64,000 nt of DNA from PALSA-1004 sp963804885 (lineage in GTDB: Bacteria; Pseudomonadota; Gammaproteobacteria; Burkholderiales; SG8-41): positions 124,001-188,000 of the forward strand of contig CAWDSF010000010.1 of NCBI GenBank assembly GCA_963804885.1, read 5' to 3'. Both the position numbers and the translations under genes were made by a program. The notes under the pieces were generated by a model that saw nothing but the letters and a program-made list of their open reading frames with translations, searched no databases and was not told the DNA's origin. This document shows positions 16,729 to 24,876 of the stretch, in pieces; the first letter of the stretch is position 1, and every line of letters starts with the position of its first letter.

Positions 16729-17700
16729 TCATTGCAGTTCGACGTTGGCGTCGCGGATGACCTTGGCCCATTTCGCGATCTCCGCTTTGATGTGTGCGGA
16801 GAACTGTTCGGGAGTGCCACCCACCGATTCGGCGCCCAAATCGGCTAAGCGGGCGCTCACATCCGGAAGTTTCAGGATGCGCGCGGTTTCACGCGACAGC
16901 TTGGCCACGAGATCTTTCGGCGTGTTGGCCGGCGCAACGAGCCCGAACCACGCCCCGGAGTCATAACCGGGAACGCCGGCTTCGGCCACGGTCGGCACGT
17001 CCGGGAGCGCCGGCGAACGGCGCGCCGGACTGACGGCGAGCGCGCGGATTTTTCCGGCCTTCACCTGCGGCACGTACGGCGGCATGTTGTCCATGGTGAC
17101 GACGATCTGGCCGCCGATCAGGTCGGCGAGCACGCCGGCGCTGCCTTTATAGGGCACGTGCACCATCTGTATCCCGGTCATCGATTTGAAGAGTTCCATC
17201 GACAAGTGGGCCGTGCTGCCGTTGCCGGGCGACCCGTAATTGAGTTTGCCTTGATTCGCCTTGGCGTAGGCGATGAACTCTTTGAGGTCTTTTGAAGGCA
17301 CCGCGTTGTTGACCACGAAAACGTTCGGCACCATCGCGACCAGGCTGACCGGCGCAAAATCCTTGACCGCGTCGAAGCCGAGCTTGCGATAGAGGCCCGG
17401 GTTGATGCCGTGGGTGCCGGCCGTCACCATCAATAAAGTGTAGCCGTCGGGCGTTGCCTTCGCCGCGTACTCGGTGCCGATGTTGCCGTTGGCGCCGGGC
17501 CGGTTGTCGATGATCACCGCCTGTCCCCACGCTTCGGTCAGTTTCTGGCCGATCGTGCGCGCGAGTATGTCGGTCGCGCCGGCCGGCGTGTAAGCCACCA
17601 CGATGCGTATCGGCTTGGTGGGATAAGCCGCGGGTTGCGCAATCGCAGTGGCAGATGCGAGCAAGGCGACAATGCTGAGCATTGCAATGCGGATGAACAT
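16729..17700 (-). CDS. Bug/TctC family tripartite tricarboxylate transporter substrate-binding protein
   Basis: 323 residues from ATG 17700; the open frame extends further upstream but MFIRIAMLSIVALLASATAIAQ makes a normal signal peptide. YPTKPIRIVVAYTPAGATDILAR and IDNRPGANGNIGTEYAAK are the family signatures. Intact, unlike the homologue at 13009. It follows the aconitase X small-subunit gene by 23 bp. The matching membrane subunits are probably TctAB at 19494–21487, whose own operon has no receptor gene. Confidence 0.93.
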   Translation of the reverse strand: MFIRIAMLSIVALLASATAIAQPAAYPTKPIRIVVAYTPAGATDILARTIGQKLTEAWGQAVIIDNRPGANGNIGTEYAAKATPDGYTLLMVTAGTHGINPGLYRKLGFDAVKDFAPVSLVAMVPNVFVVNNAVPSKDLKEFIAYAKANQGKLNYGSPGNGSTAHLSMELFKSMTGIQMVHVPYKGSAGVLADLIGGQIVVTMDNMPPYVPQVKAGKIRALAVSPARRSPALPDVPTVAEAGVPGYDSGAWFGLVAPANTPKDLVAKLSRETARILKLPDVSARLADLGAESVGGTPEQFSAHIKAEIAKWAKVIRDANVELQ

Positions 17701-17723
17701 ACGCGTGAGTCTCCTTGGCGCGG

Positions 17724-18158
17724 CTAGCGCCGCGATTCGATCAGTTGCAGCGTTTTTTTCAGCGGGTCGACCCGCACGATGTCGCCCGTATGTATCCATG
17801 CGTACGGATCGCGCGACCAGCCCTCGGTAATGGTGATGCCGGCGAAGACCGCGCCTTGCACCATGACGGGATTGGTCACGCCGAACACAAACGCCTTGGG
17901 CGCGATGCCCTTGTGCTTGATGTCGTAAAACGCCCAGCCGGCGGCTATCCCGCCCTTGGCGCTCGGCGTGATCAACACCTTGTCCTTGAGATTATGCCCT
18001 TCGAGCGCGTGGCCGGGCCGCGAGATCAACCCCGTCCAGCGATCGAGATCGTAACGCGGGCTGAACCCTTCGCGCGAAACGAGCGCCTCGCCTTCGACGA
18101 TCTGACCGTACGCGCGCCGGACCCTGATGAGAGGCGCCTTGCCGCGCGCGCTGATCAT
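17724..18158 (-). CDS. Aconitase X, small (swivel-domain) subunit
   Basis: 144 residues from ATG 18158, overlapping the large-subunit stop by ATGA (18155–18158). It matches the DUF126 swivel domain: GEALVSREGFSPRYDLDRWTG and SAKGGIAAGWAFYDIKHKG are typical. Aconitase X proteins are dehydratases; characterised members act on cis-3-hydroxy-L-proline or mevalonate 5-phosphate. With the large subunit it should form a heteromeric enzyme. Substrate here is unknown, since the neighbourhood is acyl-CoA metabolism and carboxylate transport, not proline catabolism. Confidence 0.88.
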   Translation of the reverse strand: MISARGKAPLIRVRRAYGQIVEGEALVSREGFSPRYDLDRWTGLISRPGHALEGHNLKDKVLITPSAKGGIAAGWAFYDIKHKGIAPKAFVFGVTNPVMVQGAVFAGITITEGWSRDPYAWIHTGDIVRVDPLKKTLQLIESRR

Positions 18159-19396
18159 CGATCCTCGCCGGTCAGCGCGATGCGCACGCAGTCGTCGGTC
18201 CGCCGCAAGATCGTGTTGAACTTGTGCGCGCCGATGATGTTCGCGAGCTTGGCGGAATTGGTGACGAGATTGCTCCAGCCGTTTTGCACGCGGATCTGGC
18301 CGATGTTCTGCAGAATGTAAAAACACACGCCTTCGAGCACGATGGCGCCGGCGGCTTCGATCGCTTCCAGATAGCCCAGCGCGCGCGCGGCGCTTTTGAC
18401 GCCGTTGCTGGTCGTCACGAAGAGGTGGCTGCCGGGCTTGATCTTTTTGCCCGCCAGCAGGCGGGCCAGGTTTTTCATTTCGAACAGCGATTGCTGCGGG
18501 CCGGAGAACACGACGAGGTTCAACGGATTGTTTTTCGGATCGTAACCGGCGTAGACGCGCGCGATGTCGCGATTCGTAATCGTGGTAGTCGACACGGGCT
18601 TGTTGCCGCCGAACGCGGCTTTCAACGTCGGTGCTTCGGGCGTCACGCCTATCATGTGGAACATGCCCATCGAGCCGTAGCTCGCCAGCGACGCGCCCAG
18701 ATGCTTCAATTGATCGGCGGTCGGCGGGCGCTTGATGCCGCTGAACACCGGTACCGCGAAATAATCCTGGTGCGCTTCGCCGACGAGCTTGCCCAGCGCG
18801 CCCCAGTCGGCGAAATCCTCGAGATCGGCTTTGACGTTGACGAGCAACGTGCCTTTGCGGTGAGCGTCGAGCTGAAAACCGTATTCGGCGACCCGCCCTG
18901 TGATGCCGGCAGCCAGCGCGGCGGGCCCCGCCTCGAAATTCGAACGCGCGCCGAAGACCGAATTCGCGTAGATCACGGTCCCGGTGTCGCCCCAGGCGAC
19001 GCGCTCGCCCTGATGCGGCTGGTACAGCGTCTGGTAATTGATGCAGGTGTCGGCGGTGATCACGTCCATCTTGCGCAAATACCCGATGAGCTCGCGTTCT
19101 TTGGCCGCCTCATCCGGGTTCTGCCTGAGCTTCGCCACATAGTCGAAATCGATGCAGCGCGCGTTGGTCGTGGTCGGCACGGTGCACTGCGCGCCGGCCT
19201 CGCTCATGCGCGCAAGAAACGCCTTGCCGCTATCGCCCATCACTTCGATGTCGCCCATCATGTGCACGTTCGACACCGGCACCAGCCGTTTCGCGCCGAA
19301 GAACTTGCCGACCTCGATCTGCAGCTCCAGCGCCTCCTTGATCGCCGCGCCCTTACCGCCGCGCAGCATTTTCTTTTCGTCAGGTGTGAGCTGCAT
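18155..19396 (-). CDS. Aconitase X, large (catalytic) subunit
   Basis: 413 residues from ATG 19396 (MQLTPDEKKMLRGGKG, the typical DUF521 N-terminus); an open frame upstream is ignored because it crosses a terminator-like hairpin. Seen: HMMGDIEVMGDSG, TCINYQTLYQPHQGERVAWG and YANSVFGARSNFEAGP. The family usually reads ESSA where this has GDTGT, so it belongs to a divergent branch. Several Cys residues (in QCTVPTTTNARC, TCINY and EGVC) could hold an iron–sulfur cluster. First gene of the operon running down to 11444. Confidence 0.88.
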   Translation of the reverse strand: MQLTPDEKKMLRGGKGAAIKEALELQIEVGKFFGAKRLVPVSNVHMMGDIEVMGDSGKAFLARMSEAGAQCTVPTTTNARCIDFDYVAKLRQNPDEAAKERELIGYLRKMDVITADTCINYQTLYQPHQGERVAWGDTGTVIYANSVFGARSNFEAGPAALAAGITGRVAEYGFQLDAHRKGTLLVNVKADLEDFADWGALGKLVGEAHQDYFAVPVFSGIKRPPTADQLKHLGASLASYGSMGMFHMIGVTPEAPTLKAAFGGNKPVSTTTITNRDIARVYAGYDPKNNPLNLVVFSGPQQSLFEMKNLARLLAGKKIKPGSHLFVTTSNGVKSAARALGYLEAIEAAGAIVLEGVCFYILQNIGQIRVQNGWSNLVTNSAKLANIIGAHKFNTILRRTDDCVRIALTGEDR

Positions 19397-19428
19397 GAAA
19401 GTGACTCGCTGGCTTGCGGAAAGCGGAG

Positions 19429-19459
19429 AAAAAATTGCCCCGGAGGTCGTCCGGGGCAA
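19429..19459 (-). terminator. Rho-independent terminator after tctA
   Basis: A perfect 10-bp stem, TTGCCCCGGA and TCCGGGGCAA (19435–19444 and 19450–19459), with a five-base loop. The six A residues at 19429–19434 give a U run on the minus-strand transcript. It lies between the tctA stop (19494) and the aconitase X start (19396), so it should separate the transporter operon from the catabolic operon, at least in part. Confidence 0.75.
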
Positions 19460-19493
19460 AATTCAAAACTGAAAAATTTCGAAGCGGTTTTGC

Positions 19494-21005
19494 TTAATCC
19501 GCGCTTTCGTAAACGACCTCTTCGCGTTTCTTGCGAATCTGCGGCAGGACGATGATAAGCAGCAGGAAGAGCGCGACGACCAACATCCCGCAGCTGATCG
19601 GCCGCGTGAAGAATACCGACGGATCTCCGCGCGAAATCAGCATGGCGCGGCGCAGGTTTTCTTCCATCAGCGGTCCGAGCACGAAGCCCAGCAGCAGCGG
19701 TCCGGGTTCGCAACCCCACTTGTTGGAGAAATACCCGAAGAATCCGAACAACGCCGCCAGGTAGACTTCGGCGGGGCTGTTGTTCACGCTGAACGCGCCG
19801 ATGCAGCAGAACAGAATGATGCCGGGAAACAGCACGCGATAAGGAATCTTCAGGAACTGCACCCACATGCTGATCAGCGGCAGGTTCAGAATCACCAGCA
19901 TCAGGTTGCCGACCCACATCGACGCGATCATGCCCCAGAACAAATCGGGCTTCTGCGTCATCACCTGCGGGCCCGGGGCAATGCCCTGGATCGTCATCGC
20001 GCCGACCATCAACGCCATCACGGCGCCGGTCGGAATACCGAGGGTAAGCAGCGGGATGAACGAGGTTTGCGCGGCCGCGTTGTTCGCCGCCTCGGGGCCG
20101 GCCACACCTTCGATAGCGCCTTTACCGAAACGCGACGGGTCTTTGGCCAGTTTCTTCTCGAGCGTGTACGACGAGAACGACGCGATAACTGTGTGGGAGC
20201 CCGGCAGGATGCCGAAGATGGTACCGAGCGCCGTGCCGCGGACGATCGGTCCGAACGACATTTTCAGATCGGTCCAGGTCGGCATCAGGCTGCCGACTTT
20301 CGACGTATTGACCTCGCGCTCTTCACCCTGCTCCAGGTTGGCGATGATCTCGCCGAAGCCGAACATGCCCATGGCGACCGATACGAAGCCAATACCGTCG
20401 GACAGTTCAGAGATGCCGAAGCTGTAACGCGCGATGCCCGAGTTCACGTCGGTGCCGACGATGCCGAGCAGGAGGCCGACCAGGATCATGCACACGGCCT
20501 TGATCAGCGAACCGTGCGCGAGCACGACCGCGGACACGAGACCCAGCACCATCATCGAGAAGTATTCGGCGGCGCCGAATTCAAACGCGAGCTCGGCGAG
20601 CGGCGGCCCAAACAGCGCAATCAGGATGGTACCGACGCAACCCGCAAAGAACGATCCCAGTGCGGCAATCGCAAGTGCCGGACCGGCGCGACCCTGTCGT
20701 CCCATCTGGTAGCCGTCGATACAGGTGACGACCGAGGACGATTCACCGGGCAGGTTGACGAGAATCGCCGTCGTCGATCCGCCGTAGCTCGCGCCGTAGT
20801 AAATGCCGGCAAGCATGATCAGCGCCGGCGTCGGCGGCAGGTTGAACGTGATCGGCAACAACATCGCGATCGTCGCGACCGGGCCGATGCCCGGCAACAC
20901 GCCGATCAGCGTGCCGAGAAAGCAGCCGATAAAGCAATACATCAGGTTCTGCAGCGTCAGTGCAACGCTGAATCCCAGGCTCAAGTGCTGAATAAGTTCT
21001 GTCAT
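19494..21005 (-). CDS. tctA: Tripartite tricarboxylate transporter permease TctA
   Basis: 503 residues, strongly hydrophobic with about ten to twelve membrane segments. The family signature is clear near the N-terminus: GVLPGIGPVATIAMLLP, then GIYYGASYGGSTTAILVNLPGE. A second glycine-rich repeat (GILPGSHTVIASF and GIPTGAVMALMVGAM) follows in the second half, as expected for the internally duplicated TctA fold. It is the large permease subunit using ion gradients to move carboxylates delivered by a Bug receptor. It follows tctB by 29 bp and ends at a terminator. The receptor is probably one of the two Bug proteins downstream. Confidence 0.95.
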   Translation of the reverse strand: MTELIQHLSLGFSVALTLQNLMYCFIGCFLGTLIGVLPGIGPVATIAMLLPITFNLPPTPALIMLAGIYYGASYGGSTTAILVNLPGESSSVVTCIDGYQMGRQGRAGPALAIAALGSFFAGCVGTILIALFGPPLAELAFEFGAAEYFSMMVLGLVSAVVLAHGSLIKAVCMILVGLLLGIVGTDVNSGIARYSFGISELSDGIGFVSVAMGMFGFGEIIANLEQGEEREVNTSKVGSLMPTWTDLKMSFGPIVRGTALGTIFGILPGSHTVIASFSSYTLEKKLAKDPSRFGKGAIEGVAGPEAANNAAAQTSFIPLLTLGIPTGAVMALMVGAMTIQGIAPGPQVMTQKPDLFWGMIASMWVGNLMLVILNLPLISMWVQFLKIPYRVLFPGIILFCCIGAFSVNNSPAEVYLAALFGFFGYFSNKWGCEPGPLLLGFVLGPLMEENLRRAMLISRGDPSVFFTRPISCGMLVVALFLLLIIVLPQIRKKREEVVYESAD

Positions 21006-21034
21006 GGTGCGCTCCGTTATCTCTTGTCAGTCAC

Positions 21035-21487
21035 TCACGACCAGGGGAAAAGCTTGAACGGCAGGCCCAAGGCCTTGTCGAAGATCAGCCACACCGTTAT
21101 CGACAAAAACGTCGCCGAAATAATCGCTTCTTTCCACTTGAACTCGTGGCCGCCCAGCGCGGAGAGAATGATCAGCACCACGGTCGCGGTGATCAGACCG
21201 CCGGTGTTGATGAGCGCGGCGAATGCGCAGACCGCACCGATGACCAGGATCAGCGGTCGCCATGCAGTGCGAGTCGGCGCCGTATCTTCGACTATAAAGG
21301 ATTCGATAAACACGAAGAGGCCCAATGCCACTGTGCCCCAGCCGAGTATGCTGGGGAAATATGCCGGGCCCATGCGGACCGCGGTGCCCATTGGATATTG
21401 GTTCGCGCCGATCGCGAACAGACCGCCGATGCCCATGAACATCAACCCGGCATTAAAGTCTTTCATGCTCCGGATTTTCAATGCCAT
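21035..21487 (-). CDS. tctB: Tripartite tricarboxylate transporter small membrane subunit TctB
   Basis: 150 residues with four predicted membrane helices and the TctB-type start KDFNAGLMFMGIGGLFAIGANQYPMGTAVRMGPAYFP, here split by motif: NAGLMFMGIGGLFA, then MGTAVRMGPAYFP. GGAGGGGG-like ribosome site GGAGGGGG lies directly upstream. It is the accessory membrane subunit paired with TctA. First gene of a two-gene transporter operon read toward the aconitase X and carboxylase genes. Confidence 0.93.
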   Translation of the reverse strand: MALKIRSMKDFNAGLMFMGIGGLFAIGANQYPMGTAVRMGPAYFPSILGWGTVALGLFVFIESFIVEDTAPTRTAWRPLILVIGAVCAFAALINTGGLITATVVLIILSALGGHEFKWKEAIISATFLSITVWLIFDKALGLPFKLFPWS

Positions 21488-22163
21488 TTGACCCCCTCCA
21501 AAATGATTAAAACTATTTATTCGCCGTGCTTAAAATCGCTTGCCGGCCAGCGTGCTGGCGCATGATAACCGGTTTCTCGATGCCTAGCCACAACCGCACC
21601 GCGCGGTATTTCGAGGCACCTTTTATGGGCATGCGGCAGCGATTTCAGGCTGCCGGCGCGTCCTTTTCCATTTCCGCTTTATAGCGGCCAAAACAGGCCG
21701 CACTGTTCAGATTTGCGCGGCGAAACAGCGCTTTTTGCGCTGCCGCGACGCTGCCAGACTGCCCTTTCCATCCTTTTAAGCCCGGCGCCTGCAAAGCGCC
21801 GCCGCACGAAAATGACAATGGGCAGGGCAATTGAGCCCCGCCGGCGTTCATTGCATTGAGGTGCGCGGTCGCCCGTTCGTCGCTTTGGCCGATAGCGTTT
21901 CTCGATCGTGCCGCTCGATTCGTGCAGTGGCGAGGATGCCCTTGCCCCGGGCGACCATCGCCGCCGCGGTTGCTGAGAGTTCTCGATCAAACAAGCTAAT
22001 CTCCTCGAACTTGACTGACGCGTGTCTCAGACCTGCATAACACGCGGACGGGCTAAATATTCTACCTGCAGCAAATACGCTTGACTACGTTGAAAACGAT
22101 GCGGGCCGCCAGTCTAGCCATACCCGCTTACGCCGAACTTACTCATTGTAAAAAATGCGCGTT
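21488..22163. other. 676-bp intergenic region with small hairpins, no gene recognised
   Basis: This gap separates the catabolic and transport region from the glycolytic genes. No convincing coding frame was found; the short frames lack ribosome sites and family features. Two perfect stem-loops occur: GCGGCC-N6-GGCCGC at 21684–21701 and CAGCGC-TTTTT-GCGCTG at 21726–21742. It must hold the tctB promoter and the pyk 3' end, but no clear promoter was picked out. A small RNA is possible and untested. Confidence 0.5.
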
Positions 22164-23591
22164 TTATGAGCGCCGGTGCTCGCCGACTTTCACTATCTTC
22201 ATCGTATTGGTGCCGCCCGCTTTGCCGAACGGCTCGCCTATCGTCAATATCATGTAGTCCCCGGGATTGACCGCGCCGCGCTTGAGCAGCTCGTCCTCGG
22301 CCATGTTGAGCGCGCGCTCGGGGTCGCGCGCACCCTTGAACTTGACCGGGTACACGCCGCGAAACAGCGTGACGCGCCGGCGCGTTTCGACGACCGACGA
22401 CAGCGCGAATATCGGCACGCTCGAATTCATGCGCGACATCAGAAGCGCCGTCTTGCCGCTTTGCGTCAGCGCCGCGATCGCCCTGATCGACAGGCTGTTG
22501 GCGGTGAAGATCGTCGCGCGCGCGATCGCCTCCTCGACGGTTTCCGGCCCGCCGGAGCGCCGGCGCTCGGTGCTGAACGCATCTTCTTTTTCGGCTTCCA
22601 GGCACACGCGCGCCATCGCGGCCACCGTTTCGACGGGATACTTGCCCGCGGCGGTTTCCGCCGACAACATGACCGCGTCGGTGCCGTCGAGCACCGCGTT
22701 AGCGACGTCGGAGACTTCCGCCCGCGTCGGAATCGGGTTGTTGATCATCGATTCCATCATCTGGGTCGCGGTGATGACGAGCTTGTTGCGCTCGCGCGCC
22801 ATGCGGATCATGCGTTTTTGCAGTGCGGGCACCACCGCGTCGCCGACTTCGACCGCGAGATCCCCGCGCGCCACCATGATCGAATCCGACGCGTCGACGA
22901 TTTCTTCGAGCGCGGGTATCGCCTCGGCGCGTTCGATTTTCGCGCACAGCAGCGCTTTGCCGCCGGCCTTGGTCATCAGGTCGCGCGCCCACTGGATGTC
23001 GGCGCCCGAGCGCGGGAACGACACCGCGAGATAATCCGCCTTGAGCAACGCCGCGGTCTTGATGTCCTGGACGTCTTTTTCGGTCAGCGCCGGCGCGGTG
23101 AGGCCGCCGCCCTTGCGATTGATGCCCTTGTTGTTCGACAGCGCGCCGCCCTGCTCGACCAGGCAGAAAATGCGCGAGCCCTTGACCGCGGTCACCGCGA
23201 GCACGATGCGCCCGTCGTCGAGCAGCAGGGTGTCGCCGCTCGATACGTCCTGCGGAAGATTCTTGTAATCGAGGCCGACGCGCGTGGCGTCGCCCAGCTT
23301 GCATTCGGCATCGAGCACGAATTTATCGCCCGAGTTGAGCACGATGCGGTCGCGTTCGAAGCGGCCGATGCGAATTTTGGGCCCCTGCAAATCGACCAGC
23401 ACGCCGACCGAGCGGCCGGCCTTGCGCGCGAGCGCGCGCACGAGTTCGACGCGTTCGCCATGCTCTTTCGCGGTGCCGTGCGAGAAGTTCATGCGCACGA
23501 CGTCGAGCCCGGCCTCGATCATGCGCTCAAGCGTTTTCTTGTCGCTCGACGCGGGGCCAAGCGTAGCGACGATTTTAGTGCGGCGGGGCAT
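22164..23591 (-). CDS. pyk: Pyruvate kinase
   Basis: 475 residues. Converts phosphoenolpyruvate and ADP to pyruvate and ATP, the last step of glycolysis. Seen: RRTKIVATLGPAS at the N-terminus, MNFSHGTAKEHGER, the catalytic CAKIERAEAIPALEEI with the conserved Lys near residue 220, MVARGDLAVEVG near 245, and ATQMMESMI near 275, followed by the B-domain and C-terminal allosteric domain. It is the last gene of a tkt–gap–pgk–pyk run; a hairpin of inverted repeats lies between it and pgk. Confidence 0.97.
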   Translation of the reverse strand: MPRRTKIVATLGPASSDKKTLERMIEAGLDVVRMNFSHGTAKEHGERVELVRALARKAGRSVGVLVDLQGPKIRIGRFERDRIVLNSGDKFVLDAECKLGDATRVGLDYKNLPQDVSSGDTLLLDDGRIVLAVTAVKGSRIFCLVEQGGALSNNKGINRKGGGLTAPALTEKDVQDIKTAALLKADYLAVSFPRSGADIQWARDLMTKAGGKALLCAKIERAEAIPALEEIVDASDSIMVARGDLAVEVGDAVVPALQKRMIRMARERNKLVITATQMMESMINNPIPTRAEVSDVANAVLDGTDAVMLSAETAAGKYPVETVAAMARVCLEAEKEDAFSTERRRSGGPETVEEAIARATIFTANSLSIRAIAALTQSGKTALLMSRMNSSVPIFALSSVVETRRRVTLFRGVYPVKFKGARDPERALNMAEDELLKRGAVNPGDYMILTIGEPFGKAGGTNTMKIVKVGEHRRS

Positions 23592-23611
23592 AAAAGCAGG
23601 ATCGAGCTATC

Positions 23612-23664
23612 AGGATTGAGGATTGCGCAAGAGCGTAACCGGTATTGCCTCAATCCTCAATCCT
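23612..23664. repeat. 14-bp inverted repeat with tandem CAATCCT units between pgk and pyk
   Basis: AGGATTGAGGATTG (23612–23625) and its exact complement CAATCCTCAATCCT (23651–23664) face each other across 25 bases. A further CAATCCT unit follows at 23672–23678 and runs over the pgk stop codon. The hairpin lies in the 79-bp pgk–pyk spacer. It could attenuate transcription or protect the pgk 3' end. No clean U run follows, so a classical terminator is not supported. Confidence 0.6.
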
Positions 23665-23670
23665 CGCTCC

Positions 23671-24855
23671 TCAATCCTGCTTCGCGCGCTGCTCGAGGAT
23701 TTCGATTGCGGGCAGCTGCTTGCCCTCGAGAAACTCGAGAAACGCGCCGCCGCCGGTCGACATGTAGGAGACTTTATCGGCGATCCCGTATTTGGCGATC
23801 GCGGCCAGCGTGTCGCCGCCCCCGGCGATCGAGAACGCTTTCGATTCGGCGATCGCGCGCGCAATCCGCGCGGTGCCCGCGCCGAACTGGTCGAATTCGA
23901 ATACGCCGACCGGCCCGTTCCATATGATGGTGCCGGCTTGTGCGATGACGCCGGCGAGCAACTCGGCGGTCTGCGGTCCGATATCGAGAATCATGTCGTC
24001 GGCGCTGACCTGGTCGGCCGCGACGAGATTGGCGCGCGCGCGCGCGGACAATTCGCCGGCCACCACCACGTCGACCGGCAACGGCACCTGCGCGCCGCGC
24101 GCTTTCATGTAATCGATGATCGCGTGCGCTTCGCCGATCAAGCCGGGCTCCGCCAGCGATTTGCCCACGCGCTGGCCCATCGCCAGCATGAATGTGTTGG
24201 CGATGCCGCCGCCCACGATCAGCTGGTCGACTTTTTCCGCGAGCGATTTGAGGATCGTCAGCTTGGTCGACACCTTGGATCCGGCGACGATCGCGACGAG
24301 CGGGCGTGCCGGGTCGCGCAGCGCTTTGCCGAGCGCCTCGAGTTCGGCAGCCATTAGCGGTCCCGCACACGCGATGGGCGCGTATTTGGCGATGCCGTGC
24401 GTGGTCGCCTCCGCGCGGTGCGCGGTGCCGAACGCGTCATTCACGTAGACGTCGCACAACGCCGCCAGCTTTTTCGCGAGCGCGTCGTCGTTTTTCTTCT
24501 CGCCCTTGTTGAAACGGCAATTCTCGAGCATCACCACGCTGCCCGGTTGCACGTCGACGCCGCCGACCCAGTCGCGCACGAGCGGCACCGGCTGCTTCAG
24601 CAACTCGCTCATGCGTTGCGCGATCGGCGCGAGCGAATCCGCCGGATTGAATTCACCTTCGGTCGGGCGGCCCAGATGCGACGTCACCATCACCGCCGCG
24701 CCCGCCTTTAACGCATGTTGCACGGCCGGCACCGACGCGCGGATTCGCGTGTCGTCGGTGATCTTGCCCGCATCGTCCTGCGGCACGTTGAGGTCCGCGC
24801 GGATGAACACCCGCTTGCCGGCGAGGTTCACGTCCTGCATTTTGATTACGTTCAT
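23671..24855 (-). CDS. pgk: Phosphoglycerate kinase
   Basis: 394 residues, the usual bacterial length. Transfers phosphate between 1,3-bisphosphoglycerate and ADP. Seen: RVFIRADLNVPQDDAG near residue 15, HLGRPTEGEFNP near 60, ENCRFNKGEKKND near 110, VAIVAGSKVSTKL near 190, and the nucleotide-binding NGPVGVFEFDQFGAGT and GGGDTLAAI near the C-terminus. It starts 21 bp after the gap stop codon, in the same operon. Confidence 0.97.
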   Translation of the reverse strand: MNVIKMQDVNLAGKRVFIRADLNVPQDDAGKITDDTRIRASVPAVQHALKAGAAVMVTSHLGRPTEGEFNPADSLAPIAQRMSELLKQPVPLVRDWVGGVDVQPGSVVMLENCRFNKGEKKNDDALAKKLAALCDVYVNDAFGTAHRAEATTHGIAKYAPIACAGPLMAAELEALGKALRDPARPLVAIVAGSKVSTKLTILKSLAEKVDQLIVGGGIANTFMLAMGQRVGKSLAEPGLIGEAHAIIDYMKARGAQVPLPVDVVVAGELSARARANLVAADQVSADDMILDIGPQTAELLAGVIAQAGTIIWNGPVGVFEFDQFGAGTARIARAIAESKAFSIAGGGDTLAAIAKYGIADKVSYMSTGGGAFLEFLEGKQLPAIEILEQRAKQD

Positions 24856-24876
24856 GCCGTGACGCCGGGGAAGCCG

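Noticed and set aside
19397..19459. Longer aconitase X large subunit starting at 19459
   Set aside because: The extra residues are encoded by the terminator hairpin; MQLTPDEKKML at 19396 is the usual family start.
21645..21851. 68-residue minus-strand frame upstream of tctB
   Set aside because: No ribosome site, no recognisable family, low-complexity start, and it overlaps the hairpins at 21684 and 21726.
23612..23678. CRISPR-like array
   Set aside because: Only two to three seven-base units in inverted and tandem order, with no regular spacers and no cas genes.
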